A DNA stretch of 24,590 nucleotides from Flavobacteriales bacterium (GTDB lineage: Bacteria > Bacteroidota > Bacteroidia > Flavobacteriales_D > Cryomorphaceae). The position numbers and the translations under genes are program-made. This document shows positions 15,176 to 23,500 of the stretch, one piece after another. Positions within the stretch are counted from its first letter, which is position 1; each line of letters starts with the position of its first letter. The notes beneath the pieces were generated by a model. That model saw only the letters and a program-made list of their open reading frames with translations. It was not told the origin of the DNA and did not search any database. The stretch covers positions 1-24,590 of the forward strand of contig JAIVHQ010000207.1 of the NCBI GenBank assembly GCA_020200995.1, in the 5' to 3' direction.

Positions 15176-16721
15176 ATTTAATACCTTGTGCTAATGGCAG
15201 TTCGGTGCTGTAATTAATGGTGTTAGTTTGACGTCGCATGTAAACTTTCCATGCATCGCTGCCTGACTCGCGACCGCCACCTGTTTCTTTTTCACCACCG
15301 AAGGCTCCGCCTATTTCTGCACCGGAGGTACCGATGTTGACATTTGCAATTCCGCAATCGGATCCTTCATGCGACAGGAATGCTTCCGCTTCACGCATGT
15401 TGGTGGTCATGATAGCTGATGAAAGACCTTGTTTTACGCCATTTTGAAGGTCAATAGCTTCTTCAAGGGTGTCGTACTTGATGAGATAGAGAAGTGGCGC
15501 GAATGTCTCGTCCTGAACTATTTCATAGTGATTTTCAACTTCCGCGATGCTCGGACTCACGTAGCAACCGCTTTCATATCCTTCACCTGAAAGTTTACCA
15601 CCTTCTACCAACATCGTTCCTCCTTCAGCTTTAACTTTTTCGATAGCTGATGTGTAGGTGTCGACGGCTTCCTTGTCGATAAGGGGGCCCATATGGTTGC
15701 TCTCATCGAGCGGGTTGCCAATGTTGATTTGTTTGTATGCTTTGGCAAGTGTTTCTTTCACCTGATCGTATATAGAACTGTGAATGATAAGTCGGCGCGT
15801 GCTGGTGCAGCGCTGGCCTGCTGTTCCAACTGCCCCGAAGACTGCTCCGGGAATGGTAATATTAAGGTCGGCGTTTTGGGTAATGATCATGGCATTGTTA
15901 CCTCCAAGTTCGAGGAGTGTTTTGCCAAGTCTCGCACCCATGGCTTGTGCTACCTGCTTACCCATGCGAATGCTACCTGTAGCAGAGATGAGGGCTACTT
16001 TTTTATCGGCAGTCATCATTTGACCGACTTTGTAGTCACCGTTCAGGATGCAGCTTATGCCTTCCGGCAAATCGTTGTTCGCCGCAACCTCATTCCAAAT
16101 ATTTTGGCAGGCTATGGATGTAAGTGGAGTTTTTTCTGATGGCTTCCAAATGCAAACATCACCGCATACCCATGCGAGGGCAGTGTTCCAACACCACACG
16201 GCAACGGGAAAATTAAAAGCGGAGATAATACCGACCACTCCGAGAGGGTGGTACTGTTCGTACATGCGGTGCTTGAAGCGCTCGCTGTGCATGGTGAATC
16301 CGTGGAGTTGACGCGACAAGCCTACGGCGAAATCACAGATGTCGATCATTTCCTGTACTTCGCCAAGGCCTTCCTGAAGCGATTTTCCCATTTCATATGA
16401 AACGAGCATGCCGAGTTCTTGCTTGTATTCGCGGAGACGGTCGCCGTATTGACGAACGATTTCGCCACGCAGAGGTGCGGGCTTCATACGCCATTCTGTA
16501 AAGGCTTTTGAAGCGGTCTCTATAACACGATCGTAGTCTGCCTGGGTGGCTGTGGTAACGGATGCAATTTCCTGCCCGTCGACGGGTGAGGTGCTGATGA
16601 CTTTCGCTCCGCTTCCGAAGCCGTTTTTACCGGTTGAGCAGCCGTGGTTTTCTTTTTTAACGCCGAGGGTGTCTAGCACGCCTTCGATGTTTTGAACGTT
16701 GTTGGGAGTGATGGTTTCCAT
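15165..16721 (-). CDS. ALDH7-type aldehyde dehydrogenase (likely L-aminoadipate-semialdehyde dehydrogenase)
   Basis: This cytoplasmic NAD(P)-dependent aldehyde dehydrogenase of 518 aa closely resembles the antiquitin (ALDH7A1) group. The C-terminal signature NVNIGTSGAEIGGAFGGEK followed by GGRESGSDAWKVYMRR and TNTINYS is diagnostic of that group. Catalytic residues are present: N170 in SAFNFP, E271 in LLELGGNNA and C305 in GQRCTSTRR. Known members oxidise alpha-aminoadipate semialdehyde in lysine breakdown, and that is the most likely substrate, though none of the other lysine genes is nearby and related aldehydes cannot be excluded. A -7 promoter motif lies 17 nt upstream of the ATG. It forms an operon with the overlapping thioredoxin-like lipoprotein gene, a pairing whose logic is not obvious. 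Confidence 0.93.
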   Translation of the reverse strand: METITPNNVQNIEGVLDTLGVKKENHGCSTGKNGFGSGAKVISTSPVDGQEIASVTTATQADYDRVIETASKAFTEWRMKPAPLRGEIVRQYGDRLREYKQELGMLVSYEMGKSLQEGLGEVQEMIDICDFAVGLSRQLHGFTMHSERFKHRMYEQYHPLGVVGIISAFNFPVAVWCWNTALAWVCGDVCIWKPSEKTPLTSIACQNIWNEVAANNDLPEGISCILNGDYKVGQMMTADKKVALISATGSIRMGKQVAQAMGARLGKTLLELGGNNAMIITQNADLNITIPGAVFGAVGTAGQRCTSTRRLIIHSSIYDQVKETLAKAYKQINIGNPLDESNHMGPLIDKEAVDTYTSAIEKVKAEGGTMLVEGGKLSGEGYESGCYVSPSIAEVENHYEIVQDETFAPLLYLIKYDTLEEAIDLQNGVKQGLSSAIMTTNMREAEAFLSHEGSDCGIANVNIGTSGAEIGGAFGGEKETGGGRESGSDAWKVYMRRQTNTINYSTELPLAQGIKFDF

Positions 16722-16737
16722 TTAAAAATATTTTTTG

Positions 16738-16745
16738 CAAAGGTA
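16738..16745 (-). promoter_or_regulatory. -7 promoter motif for the aldehyde dehydrogenase operon
   Basis: On the minus strand this reads TACCTTTG, a match to TAnnTTTG, 16 nt upstream of the ATG at 16721. The implied leader is about ten bases. No -33 TTG is seen. Confidence 0.55.
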
Positions 16746-16793
16746 AGGGTTTTTGTGCGGGCGCCTAATGCGTTGTTTTGGTGTAGAACATTG

Positions 16794-16811
16794 ATATACA
16801 GTTGAGTATAT
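16794..16811. repeat. Inverted repeat upstream of the aldehyde dehydrogenase promoter
   Basis: ATATAC (16794-16799) and GTATAT (16806-16811) flank a 6-nt centre. The repeat lies about 60-80 nt upstream of the predicted transcription start, where an activator could bind. It is also within the tail of the methyltransferase transcript, but it has no T tract and so does not look like a terminator. Confidence 0.3.
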
Positions 16812-16878
16812 GAATATTGAGAATTACGAAGAATTTCAGGATTTTAAAGAGGTAGTACCAGAGCAGTAGGAAAGTTCG

Positions 16879-17823
16879 TTAAAACGCCTCTGAGGGCTTT
16901 TTTCGCAAAATATAGATCTGACTGCTGTATGGATTACGGCCCAAGAGGGCCGAAAGGTTAGATCGAATCCCGTTGACCACTGCTGAAAGTAAGTTGCCGC
17001 CCTTGTACTTTTCACTGAGCATGGAAATGTAGAATGCGTCCAATATCATCCCGTGATATTCGATAAACTCAAAATCGGACTTGTCCGCGAGTCTTCGAAT
17101 ATCCTTTTCGGTGAAGTGCCAGAGGTGGCGAGGGACATCATAAGCTGCCCAATATTCTTTGTAGAGATGTGCATCCAGGCTATCGGGATTGGGAACTGCG
17201 ATAACCAGGATTCCGTCGGGGGAAAGATTCGTGTGGTGCTTGTGAAGAACCCGCTCGAGGTTTTCGACGTGTTCTAAAACGTGCCACATGGTGATGATGT
17301 CGCAAGGGGTATTCCTGTGGAGATAATCTTCGGGAGTGAGAACTGAGAATCCCTCGTTTTCACATTGCATTCTGACGGGTTCGTGAGGTTCAACACCCGA
17401 CACGTCAATTTTTTTCTTTTGAAGTACTCTCAAAAAATCTCCGGCTCCGCTTCCGTAATCAATCCATCTTGAACCCCGCGCATGCTTTTTTGCCTTCTTA
17501 TATTTAGATGCGAGGTTGTATTGTTGGGCCAAATGATAGAGCCGATTGATGAGTCCCTTCTTCGTTTTGCTGTGCGAAATATAATCCTCGGAGTCGTAGT
17601 AAGGGCTCAAATCTGCGGGTACAGGCTGGGTGAATTTGAATCCGCAATTGGAGCACATCATGATTTCAAACTGCTCTTTTGAGACCGAATGATCTATTAA
17701 ATGTAGTGCGCTAGTGGAGGTAGTTGTTCCGCAAACGGGACATCGACGTGAATGGTTTCCCGATGTTTCACGTGGAACATCGCCTGATTGTTCCACGTGG
17801 AACCTGGATTTATTTTGAGACAT
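16879..17823 (-). CDS. Class I SAM-dependent methyltransferase with N-terminal zinc ribbon
   Basis: This is a 314-aa protein of the Methyltransf_23 type. Residues 1-26 look unstructured. A four-cysteine zinc ribbon follows (C28 and C31 in RCPVCG, C57 and C60 in MMCSNCGF). The Rossmann methyltransferase domain carries SAM motif I IDYGSGAGDF (121-130), GVEPHEP (143-149) and the post-motif segment MWHVLEHVENL. Similar zinc-ribbon methyltransferases act on sugars in polysaccharide or natural product synthesis, but the substrate here cannot be named. The gene overlaps the end of mnmG by 14 nt and is the last of its operon. Its first codons contain two parS-like sites, which explains the peptides FHVEQ and VPRET in the disordered N-terminus. 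Confidence 0.88.
   Translation of the reverse strand: MSQNKSRFHVEQSGDVPRETSGNHSRRCPVCGTTTSTSALHLIDHSVSKEQFEIMMCSNCGFKFTQPVPADLSPYYDSEDYISHSKTKKGLINRLYHLAQQYNLASKYKKAKKHARGSRWIDYGSGAGDFLRVLQKKKIDVSGVEPHEPVRMQCENEGFSVLTPEDYLHRNTPCDIITMWHVLEHVENLERVLHKHHTNLSPDGILVIAVPNPDSLDAHLYKEYWAAYDVPRHLWHFTEKDIRRLADKSDFEFIEYHGMILDAFYISMLSEKYKGGNLLSAVVNGIRSNLSALLGRNPYSSQIYILRKKPSEAF
17764..17779. other. parS-like centromere site 1
   Basis: TGTTTCACGTGGAACA is, on the minus strand, TGTTCCACGTGAAACA, identical to the classical parS sequence bound by chromosomal ParB proteins. It is embedded in the fifth to twentieth codon region of the methyltransferase gene, beside mnmG (gidA). A 16-base match of this kind is very unlikely by chance. 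ParB would load here to organise chromosome segregation near the origin. parA and parB are not in the window. Confidence 0.85.
17789..17804. other. parS-like centromere site 2
   Basis: TGTTCCACGTGGAACC matches the palindrome TGTTCCACGTGGAACA at 15 of 16 positions. It is centred 25 bp from site 1. Two sites so close together indicate selection for ParB binding at this spot and not a coding coincidence. Confidence 0.75.
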
Positions 17824-19699
17824 GGATCATCAATACTGAGATATCGGACGGCGACACGCCGCTGATGCGTGCGGCTTGTCCGATGGTTTTAGGGCAGATT
17901 TTAGCGAGTTTTTCCCGGGCCTCGTGAGAGAGGGATGTCACTTTGCTGTAATCAAAATTGTCTTTGAGGGTGAGTTTTTCCAGGCGAAGAAGCTTGTCGG
18001 CCATCTCCTGTTCCTTCTCGATGTACCCTTCGTACTTGATCAGAATTTCGGCGGCCTCCATGATCTCGGTGGCCAATTCGGTTCCGTGGTTTTCTTTCAG
18101 TGCATCGAAATATGCGGCTACAGATGTGCTTCCCTTGGCCAATTTTTCCATGGGAAAACCGGGACGGGGTACAATGGTTTTCGCTTTGACTTGTTGCTTG
18201 AGCGGGCTCGATCCCATGGACTCCAACACGCCGTTCATTTCATCAGGGGTCACTCCCTCCTCCGAAAGGAATTTATCAATGCCTGCGATTTCCTTCTGTT
18301 TGATTTCAACCCTGCGCATGCGGTCGGCATCGGCCAATCCGATCTCGTGAGATTTCGGAGTGAGCCGAAGGTCGGCGTTGTCTTGACGAAGTAAGATGCG
18401 GTACTCGGCACGGGAGGTAAACATGCGGTAAGGCTCCTCCGTACCTTTTGTGATGAGGTCGTCGATGAGCACCCCGATGTAGGCTTCGCTACGTTGCAAA
18501 ATGAAGGGATCCTTTTCGCGCAGCTTAAGGTGAGCATTTATGCCGGCCGACAATCCCTGACACGCGGCTTCTTCATAACCTGTCGTTCCGTTGATCTGTC
18601 CGGCAAAATAGAGGTTCTCCACGAGCTTTGTTTCGAGGGTATGCTTAAGCTGGGTGGGTGGAAAATAATCGTATTCGATGGCGTAGCCCGGGCGAAACAT
18701 TTTGGCGTTTTCCAAACCCGGTATTTTTTTCAAAGCCTCCGATTGTACATCTTCGGGGAGGCTCGAAGAAAATCCGTTCAGGTAAATTTCTACAGTATTC
18801 AAACCTTCGGGCTCTACGAATATCTGGTGGCGGTCGCGGTCGGCGAAGCGATCGATCTTGTCTTCGATCGAAGGACAGTACCTCGGGCCCTGTCCTTGTA
18901 TACGTCCGTTAAACATCGGCGAACGGTCAAATCCCGTGCGTAAAATATCGTGTACTTCGGGATTGGTATAGGTGATGTGGCAAGGAAGCTGCTTTCCGAT
19001 GGTAGCACTGTCGGTAAAAGAAAACTTGCCGGGATTTTCATCCCCCGGCTGCATTTCCATTTTTGAATAGTCCAGGCTGCGGCCATCGAGTCGCGGTGGC
19101 GTGCCTGTTTTCATGCGTCCGTGATCGAAGCCCAAAGTTAGAAGTTGCTCTGTAATTCCGGTAGCAGCGCGTTCTCCTGCCCTGCCTCCACCGAAGTTTT
19201 TATCGCCGATGTGGATGAGCCCGTTTAGGAATGTGCCGCTCGTTAAAATGACAGCTCTGGCTTTAATAGTTACTCCGATGCCCGTAACAACGCCGTTTAC
19301 GCGTCCCTGCTTGTCCAGGGTAATCTCCTTCACCATGTCCTGAAAAAAGTCCACGTTTGGCGTTTCTTCGAGCATCATGCGCCACTTCTCAGCAAAGCGC
19401 ATGCGGTCATTCTGAGATCGCGGGCTCCACATGGCCGGCCCTTTCGATCGATTCAACATTCGGAACTGTATGGTACTGGCGTCGGAAACGATGCCGGAAT
19501 AACCTCCGATCGCATCTATCTCTCTTATAATCTGTCCTTTGGCAATTCCACCCATGGCCGGGTTGCACGACATCTGTCCGATGGTGTTCATGTTCATGGT
19601 CACCATCAGCACTTTGGATCCGAGCTGTGCTGCTGCAGCAGCCGCTTCGTTGCCGGCATGTCCGGCGCCCACCACTATCACATCATAATCGCGAAGCAT
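17810..19699 (-). CDS. mnmG: tRNA uridine-5-carboxymethylaminomethyl modification enzyme MnmG (GidA)
   Basis: This FAD-dependent enzyme, working with MnmE, modifies the wobble uridine of certain tRNAs. The length of 629 aa is that of a full-length member. The FAD-binding GAGHAGNEAA (11-20) is preceded by DVIVV. The conserved SCNPAMGGIAKGQ (44-56), the segments TSGTFLNGLIHIG and GRMKTGTPPRLDGRS, the FAD/second-nucleotide region NLYFAGQINGTTGYEEAACQG, and the C-terminal helical domain with KYEGYIEKE are all present. It starts 18 nt after the ybeY stop, and its end overlaps the methyltransferase start. MnmE is not in the window. Nearness of gidA to parS and the origin is common in bacteria and agrees with the adjoining sites. 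Confidence 0.97.
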   Translation of the reverse strand: MLRDYDVIVVGAGHAGNEAAAAAAQLGSKVLMVTMNMNTIGQMSCNPAMGGIAKGQIIREIDAIGGYSGIVSDASTIQFRMLNRSKGPAMWSPRSQNDRMRFAEKWRMMLEETPNVDFFQDMVKEITLDKQGRVNGVVTGIGVTIKARAVILTSGTFLNGLIHIGDKNFGGGRAGERAATGITEQLLTLGFDHGRMKTGTPPRLDGRSLDYSKMEMQPGDENPGKFSFTDSATIGKQLPCHITYTNPEVHDILRTGFDRSPMFNGRIQGQGPRYCPSIEDKIDRFADRDRHQIFVEPEGLNTVEIYLNGFSSSLPEDVQSEALKKIPGLENAKMFRPGYAIEYDYFPPTQLKHTLETKLVENLYFAGQINGTTGYEEAACQGLSAGINAHLKLREKDPFILQRSEAYIGVLIDDLITKGTEEPYRMFTSRAEYRILLRQDNADLRLTPKSHEIGLADADRMRRVEIKQKEIAGIDKFLSEEGVTPDEMNGVLESMGSSPLKQQVKAKTIVPRPGFPMEKLAKGSTSVAAYFDALKENHGTELATEIMEAAEILIKYEGYIEKEQEMADKLLRLEKLTLKDNFDYSKVTSLSHEAREKLAKICPKTIGQAARISGVSPSDISVLMIHVSK

Positions 19700-19717
19700 G
19701 TCTCTAAATATTTGGTA

Positions 19718-20146
19718 CTAAAAATCTCGCAAAGATAGGTAATAATCTTCTTTTTCAGTCATTTCCGATTTTTCGGAAGATGTCTTATCACGGTATCCGC
19801 ATAAGTGCAAAGCACCGTGAATCATCACCCTGTGCAGTTCGTCTCTGACCCTGCTCCTGATCATTCGGGCATTCTCACGCACGCGATCAATGCTGATAAA
19901 GATATCCCCTTGAATACAGATGTTATCGTCGCTGTAATCGAATGTGATGACATCGGTGAAGGTGTCGTGATTGAGGTATTGTTTGTTGACCTCATGCAAA
20001 TAGGAATCACTGCACCAAACGTATTGAAGGTTATCGGGACTGTACCCTTCAGCTTTGATCGCTTGAATAATCCAACGCCTCACTTCTGTGGTCTTCGGCA
20101 ATCGAAAAGGCACATCATTGGCGGTGAAACGAACCGATTTGGCCAT
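19718..20146 (-). CDS. ybeY: Endoribonuclease YbeY (rRNA maturation factor)
   Basis: This metal-dependent endoribonuclease is needed for 16S rRNA 3'-end maturation and ribosome quality control. From the ATG at 20146 it is 142 aa, a usual length. The metal site reads HGALHLCGYRDKT, giving H110 and H114, but D120 in place of the third histidine of the common H-x3-H-x5-H motif. This substitution appears typical of Bacteroidota homologues and probably still binds the metal. TDVITFDYS and CIQGDIFIS are the other family segments. The frame is open further upstream to 20215, inside the ATPase gene. The ATG at 20146 is chosen because it follows the ATPase stop (TGA) after a single base, a sign of coupled translation. 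Confidence 0.93.
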   Translation of the reverse strand: MAKSVRFTANDVPFRLPKTTEVRRWIIQAIKAEGYSPDNLQYVWCSDSYLHEVNKQYLNHDTFTDVITFDYSDDNICIQGDIFISIDRVRENARMIRSRVRDELHRVMIHGALHLCGYRDKTSSEKSEMTEKEDYYLSLRDF

Positions 20147-20147
20147 T

Positions 20148-20591
20148 TCAGGCGGGTTCGCCAATGGGCTTGCTGAGGTTTGTAAAGGCGATTTCAACAA
20201 TGCGTCCGTCCTCAAAAAATTCGAGGCCGTCGCTGAGGTGTTTCATTAAAAACACACCCCTGCCGTTGGGCTTCTCGAGGTTCTCGGGAGATGTAGGATC
20301 CGGCACGTTTTCGAAATCAAACCCGGGCCCTTCGTCTTCAATGCGGAAGAAAAAGCGGTCTTTCGTAGCTTCGTATTTCACGAGAACTTCTTTTGCAGGA
20401 TCCTGCTTGTTGCCGTGGTAAATGGCGTTGTTGACCGCTTCAGTGAGTGCGATCAGGATATTGCCGTAATGTTCTTCCTGGATTTTATGCTTGTCACAAA
20501 GTTCGTCGATCAGACGCTCGACAATTGTGATGTTTTCTCCTTTTGAAGCGAAATTTATGGTTTCCATTTGGGCGGATTCGGTCAGTGTCAT
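20148..20591 (-). CDS. RsbW-like ATP-binding protein (HATPase_c_2, anti-sigma factor kinase type)
   Basis: This small 147-aa GHKL ATPase has an N box EAVNNAIYHGN (residues 51-61), G1 DEGPGFD and G2 GRGVFLMKHL. It resembles the serine kinases RsbW and SpoIIAB, which hold a sigma factor and phosphorylate a STAS antagonist, but it stands alone, with no sigma factor or STAS gene nearby. Many Bacteroidota carry such a gene before ybeY, so the role may be linked to its operon rather than to sigma control. It starts 6 nt after the DUF4175 stop. An in-frame ATG at 20567 (METINFASK) would shorten the protein by eight residues and is an equally reasonable start. Confidence 0.88.
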   Translation of the reverse strand: MTLTESAQMETINFASKGENITIVERLIDELCDKHKIQEEHYGNILIALTEAVNNAIYHGNKQDPAKEVLVKYEATKDRFFFRIEDEGPGFDFENVPDPTSPENLEKPNGRGVFLMKHLSDGLEFFEDGRIVEIAFTNLSKPIGEPA

Positions 20592-20597
20592 CTGTTG

Positions 20598-23500
20598 CTA
20601 GGATTCAAAATTAAGAAAATATTCATTCACCCGTTCTTTGTAGTACGGCTTCATGTCGGGAGGCACAGTTCTGAGGAGTTCAATTTCTTTCGCCTTCCTT
20701 CGGTTATACTCTAAATATTTTTCGGGGTTGCTGATTTTATACTCTCCGGGGCGTTCGCTTTGTCGCTCTTCTTCGTATTCACGTTCTCTCTCAGCTTTTT
20801 CGGACTCTAGCAGGCGTGTTAAAATATCCTGTTGCCTTTTGAGCGTTTCCCTTGTGATGTCCATGTTTACTAAATCTTCTTCTGTTTTCTCCATGTCGCG
20901 GGCAATGTCTTCAAGGCCTTTCCCCTCTCCTTTTCCGCGCTCATTGAGTTGTTGCGCGCGTTTTTGAATTTCCTCACGAAGTGCGGCTTGCTCTGCAGCC
21001 ATTTTGGCAATTTCCTTGCTCATTCCCTGCGAACCCATGCCGGGCTTCTCTCCACCGGGTTTCTCTCCTTTCTCGAGTGCTTTTTGCATCTCCTCGAGCT
21101 TCTTCCCCATTTCTTCCTGCATCTTGCTCATCTTTCCTTTGGAAGGTTTAGAGCCCGCGCCACCCGGGTTTTCACAGTTTCCCGTACCCGGCATTTTATT
21201 GGCCATTTGCATCTGCATTTGTTGCAGGGCCTCGTCGAGCAGAAGCGCAAGATTGTTAAATGAAGTCATCGCGTATTGCTGCCGCATGGTAGCACTGGCA
21301 GTGGATCGCTCGCCGATTTCCTCCAGAGAGGCTTTTATGCTGCGGTTGATCGTGGCGATTTCTTCATTGACGATTTGCTCTATTTGAACCACGCGCTTGC
21401 TCAGGGCAAAGAGTGAGTCCTCGACCATTTTTGCATCGTCTTTCAGCTTTCTTTGCTCCCTTCCCAGGGCCGTATAGCGCGGATCATCGCGCTCAATGAC
21501 GCGTAGCTCCTCCATGATGTCTTCCTGATCAAATGAGAGCTGTATGATGTTTTCCAGCAACGCACGCAGTGCATCCATATCTTCCGAAGCTCCTTCCTGC
21601 GCCCCCGCATCCATGGCCGATTTCATCTTTTGGGACATTTCCTTCATCTTCTCGGCAGCGCCTTTCTGCGATTCTGATGCCTTCTTTTGCTTGTTTTTGT
21701 CGAGCTCTTCTGACGATTTTTCCATCTCTTCGCTCACCTCTTCCTGCTCTTTTTCAGTATCGGCAAGGTCGTTGGGGCGCTCCAATTCTTTGTTCTTTTC
21801 TTCGAGGTCCTTGAGGTCTTCTTTGAGTTTGTCAAATTCTTCTTTCAGCTCTTCCTGCTTGTCCTTGAGGGCCTCTTTATCGGCGTCTTTATCGAGGGAT
21901 TCTTCCGAGAGCTCCTCTTGTTTTTCAGCGAGCTCGTCGAGCTTTTGCATGGCCTGTTCAAACTCCGCCTCAAATTCCATTTGCTTAAAAATTTCCAGCG
22001 TGCGATCGAGCTCTTTTTCCAGTTCCTCCTGGCTCATTTCCATCTTCTCCAGCTCCTCACGGATCTTGTTTTGATCCAGCTGCTCCATGAGCTCTTCCAT
22101 TTTCTCGAACATCTCTTTCATCTCATCGCTCATGAGCTCGTCAAAGAGTTTTTCAAGTTGTCGCTGCTTCTCCATGATGCTTTCGCTCTGCTCGAGGTAG
22201 CGCTCCTGCTGCTGCTGCTTATTCTTGTTCTTATCGCGCGATTGCTCCACTTGCTGCTGCAGGTTCTTTTGTTTTTTGAGCAGGTCTTCAATCCGCTTTT
22301 TCTCCTGCCACCCCATTTCCTTGTTCTGCAAGAGATCCTTGTTCAGCTCTTTGAGTTCTTTTTTGATCTCTGCGGCCTCCTTTATGCTTTTCTCGAGCTG
22401 GTCTTTAATGGCTTCTGATGATTGCTTTCGGTCTTTTTTCAGCTCGTCTTTCGACGGGGCTTTGTAAGTCTGCTTGTCAGAGCGTGATGACTTTCTCCCG
22501 TTCACTCCGTCGTTGTCCCACACTTCAAAGTAGTAGTCCAACCTGTCGCCGGGTTTCAGACTGTGCTTTTCAAAATCGGCGTAGTGAAAAAACTCCTGTG
22601 CAGGCTTGCTACCGAGGGTCAGGTTTTCGCGAAAAGCCTCTTCGCTACCGACGGCCCGTGATATTTTGTAGTGAAAAACCAGGGCTGTTAGCCCGTAGTC
22701 GTCGCTCACTGCACCACCGAAGTATACGCGGCGGTTGTCGGTCGAATCGGGTTGGGTGTTCACCCTGATTTTTGGGTACCCGTCTTTGATCACATCAATG
22801 CGGTAGCTCAGGGTGTCGCGGCCGCCCACCAGGCTGTTGATGGCTGCGAGTCGGTAACGCTCGGGTGATACTGCCTTTCGGCGAATGTCGAATGTATTGT
22901 TGTTGCGATTTTTCAGCACCACCGAGGTGTCGGCGAAGCTCATGAAGAGGTTTTCTGCATTCTCTGTGTTGAAATTCCAGTAGATTTCTGTTCCCTCAGG
23001 GACCTTGAGGTTGCCCGTGTTTTGAAGGGTTTCGTCGGTTTTATTGATGTAGTTCGGGTAGGTCAGCTTTACGCCAAAATCGATGATGGATGGCGTGGGC
23101 AGTACCTTGAGGGTGTGCTTGTCGCTAAAGTAGCCTTCGGAGGTAAGGCGAAAGGGCACCTCGTTCCTCACATTTCGAAAGGTGTGGCTGAATTTTCCCG
23201 AACCGTCGTTGCGGAGTCGAAACATTTTTCCGTCCACCGAAATACTCATTTCACTGGGAACGTAGAGGCCCTCAGCCTGCACTTTCAGTGTGAAGTTGCT
23301 GTTGAGAGGTGTTTCGAGCTTTTCATTTTCGATGCTAAATGAGAATGGCGCTTCGGGAATGTAATCCACGTTGTAGGTCACCAGGCGCTGCGTGCCTTCC
23401 GTCAATATTGCCGGCGCCACCGCCAACAAAATTGCCATGAGTACCAAGGGAGGAAGGACATACTTCAGGTATTTTTTGTTTTCACCAAAGTTGACTGCCG

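Noticed and set aside
16810..16869. 19-codon ATG frame (MNIENYEEFQDFKEVVPEQ) between the aldehyde dehydrogenase and methyltransferase genes
   Set aside because: Too short and without any supporting signal; could be a remnant, but nothing shows it.
21544..22418. Long plus-strand open frames (166-176 codons) opposite the DUF4175 coiled coil
   Set aside because: They are rich in Ser/Phe/Leu because they are the complement of E/K/Q codons; no start signals or family features. Shadows of the coiled-coil gene.
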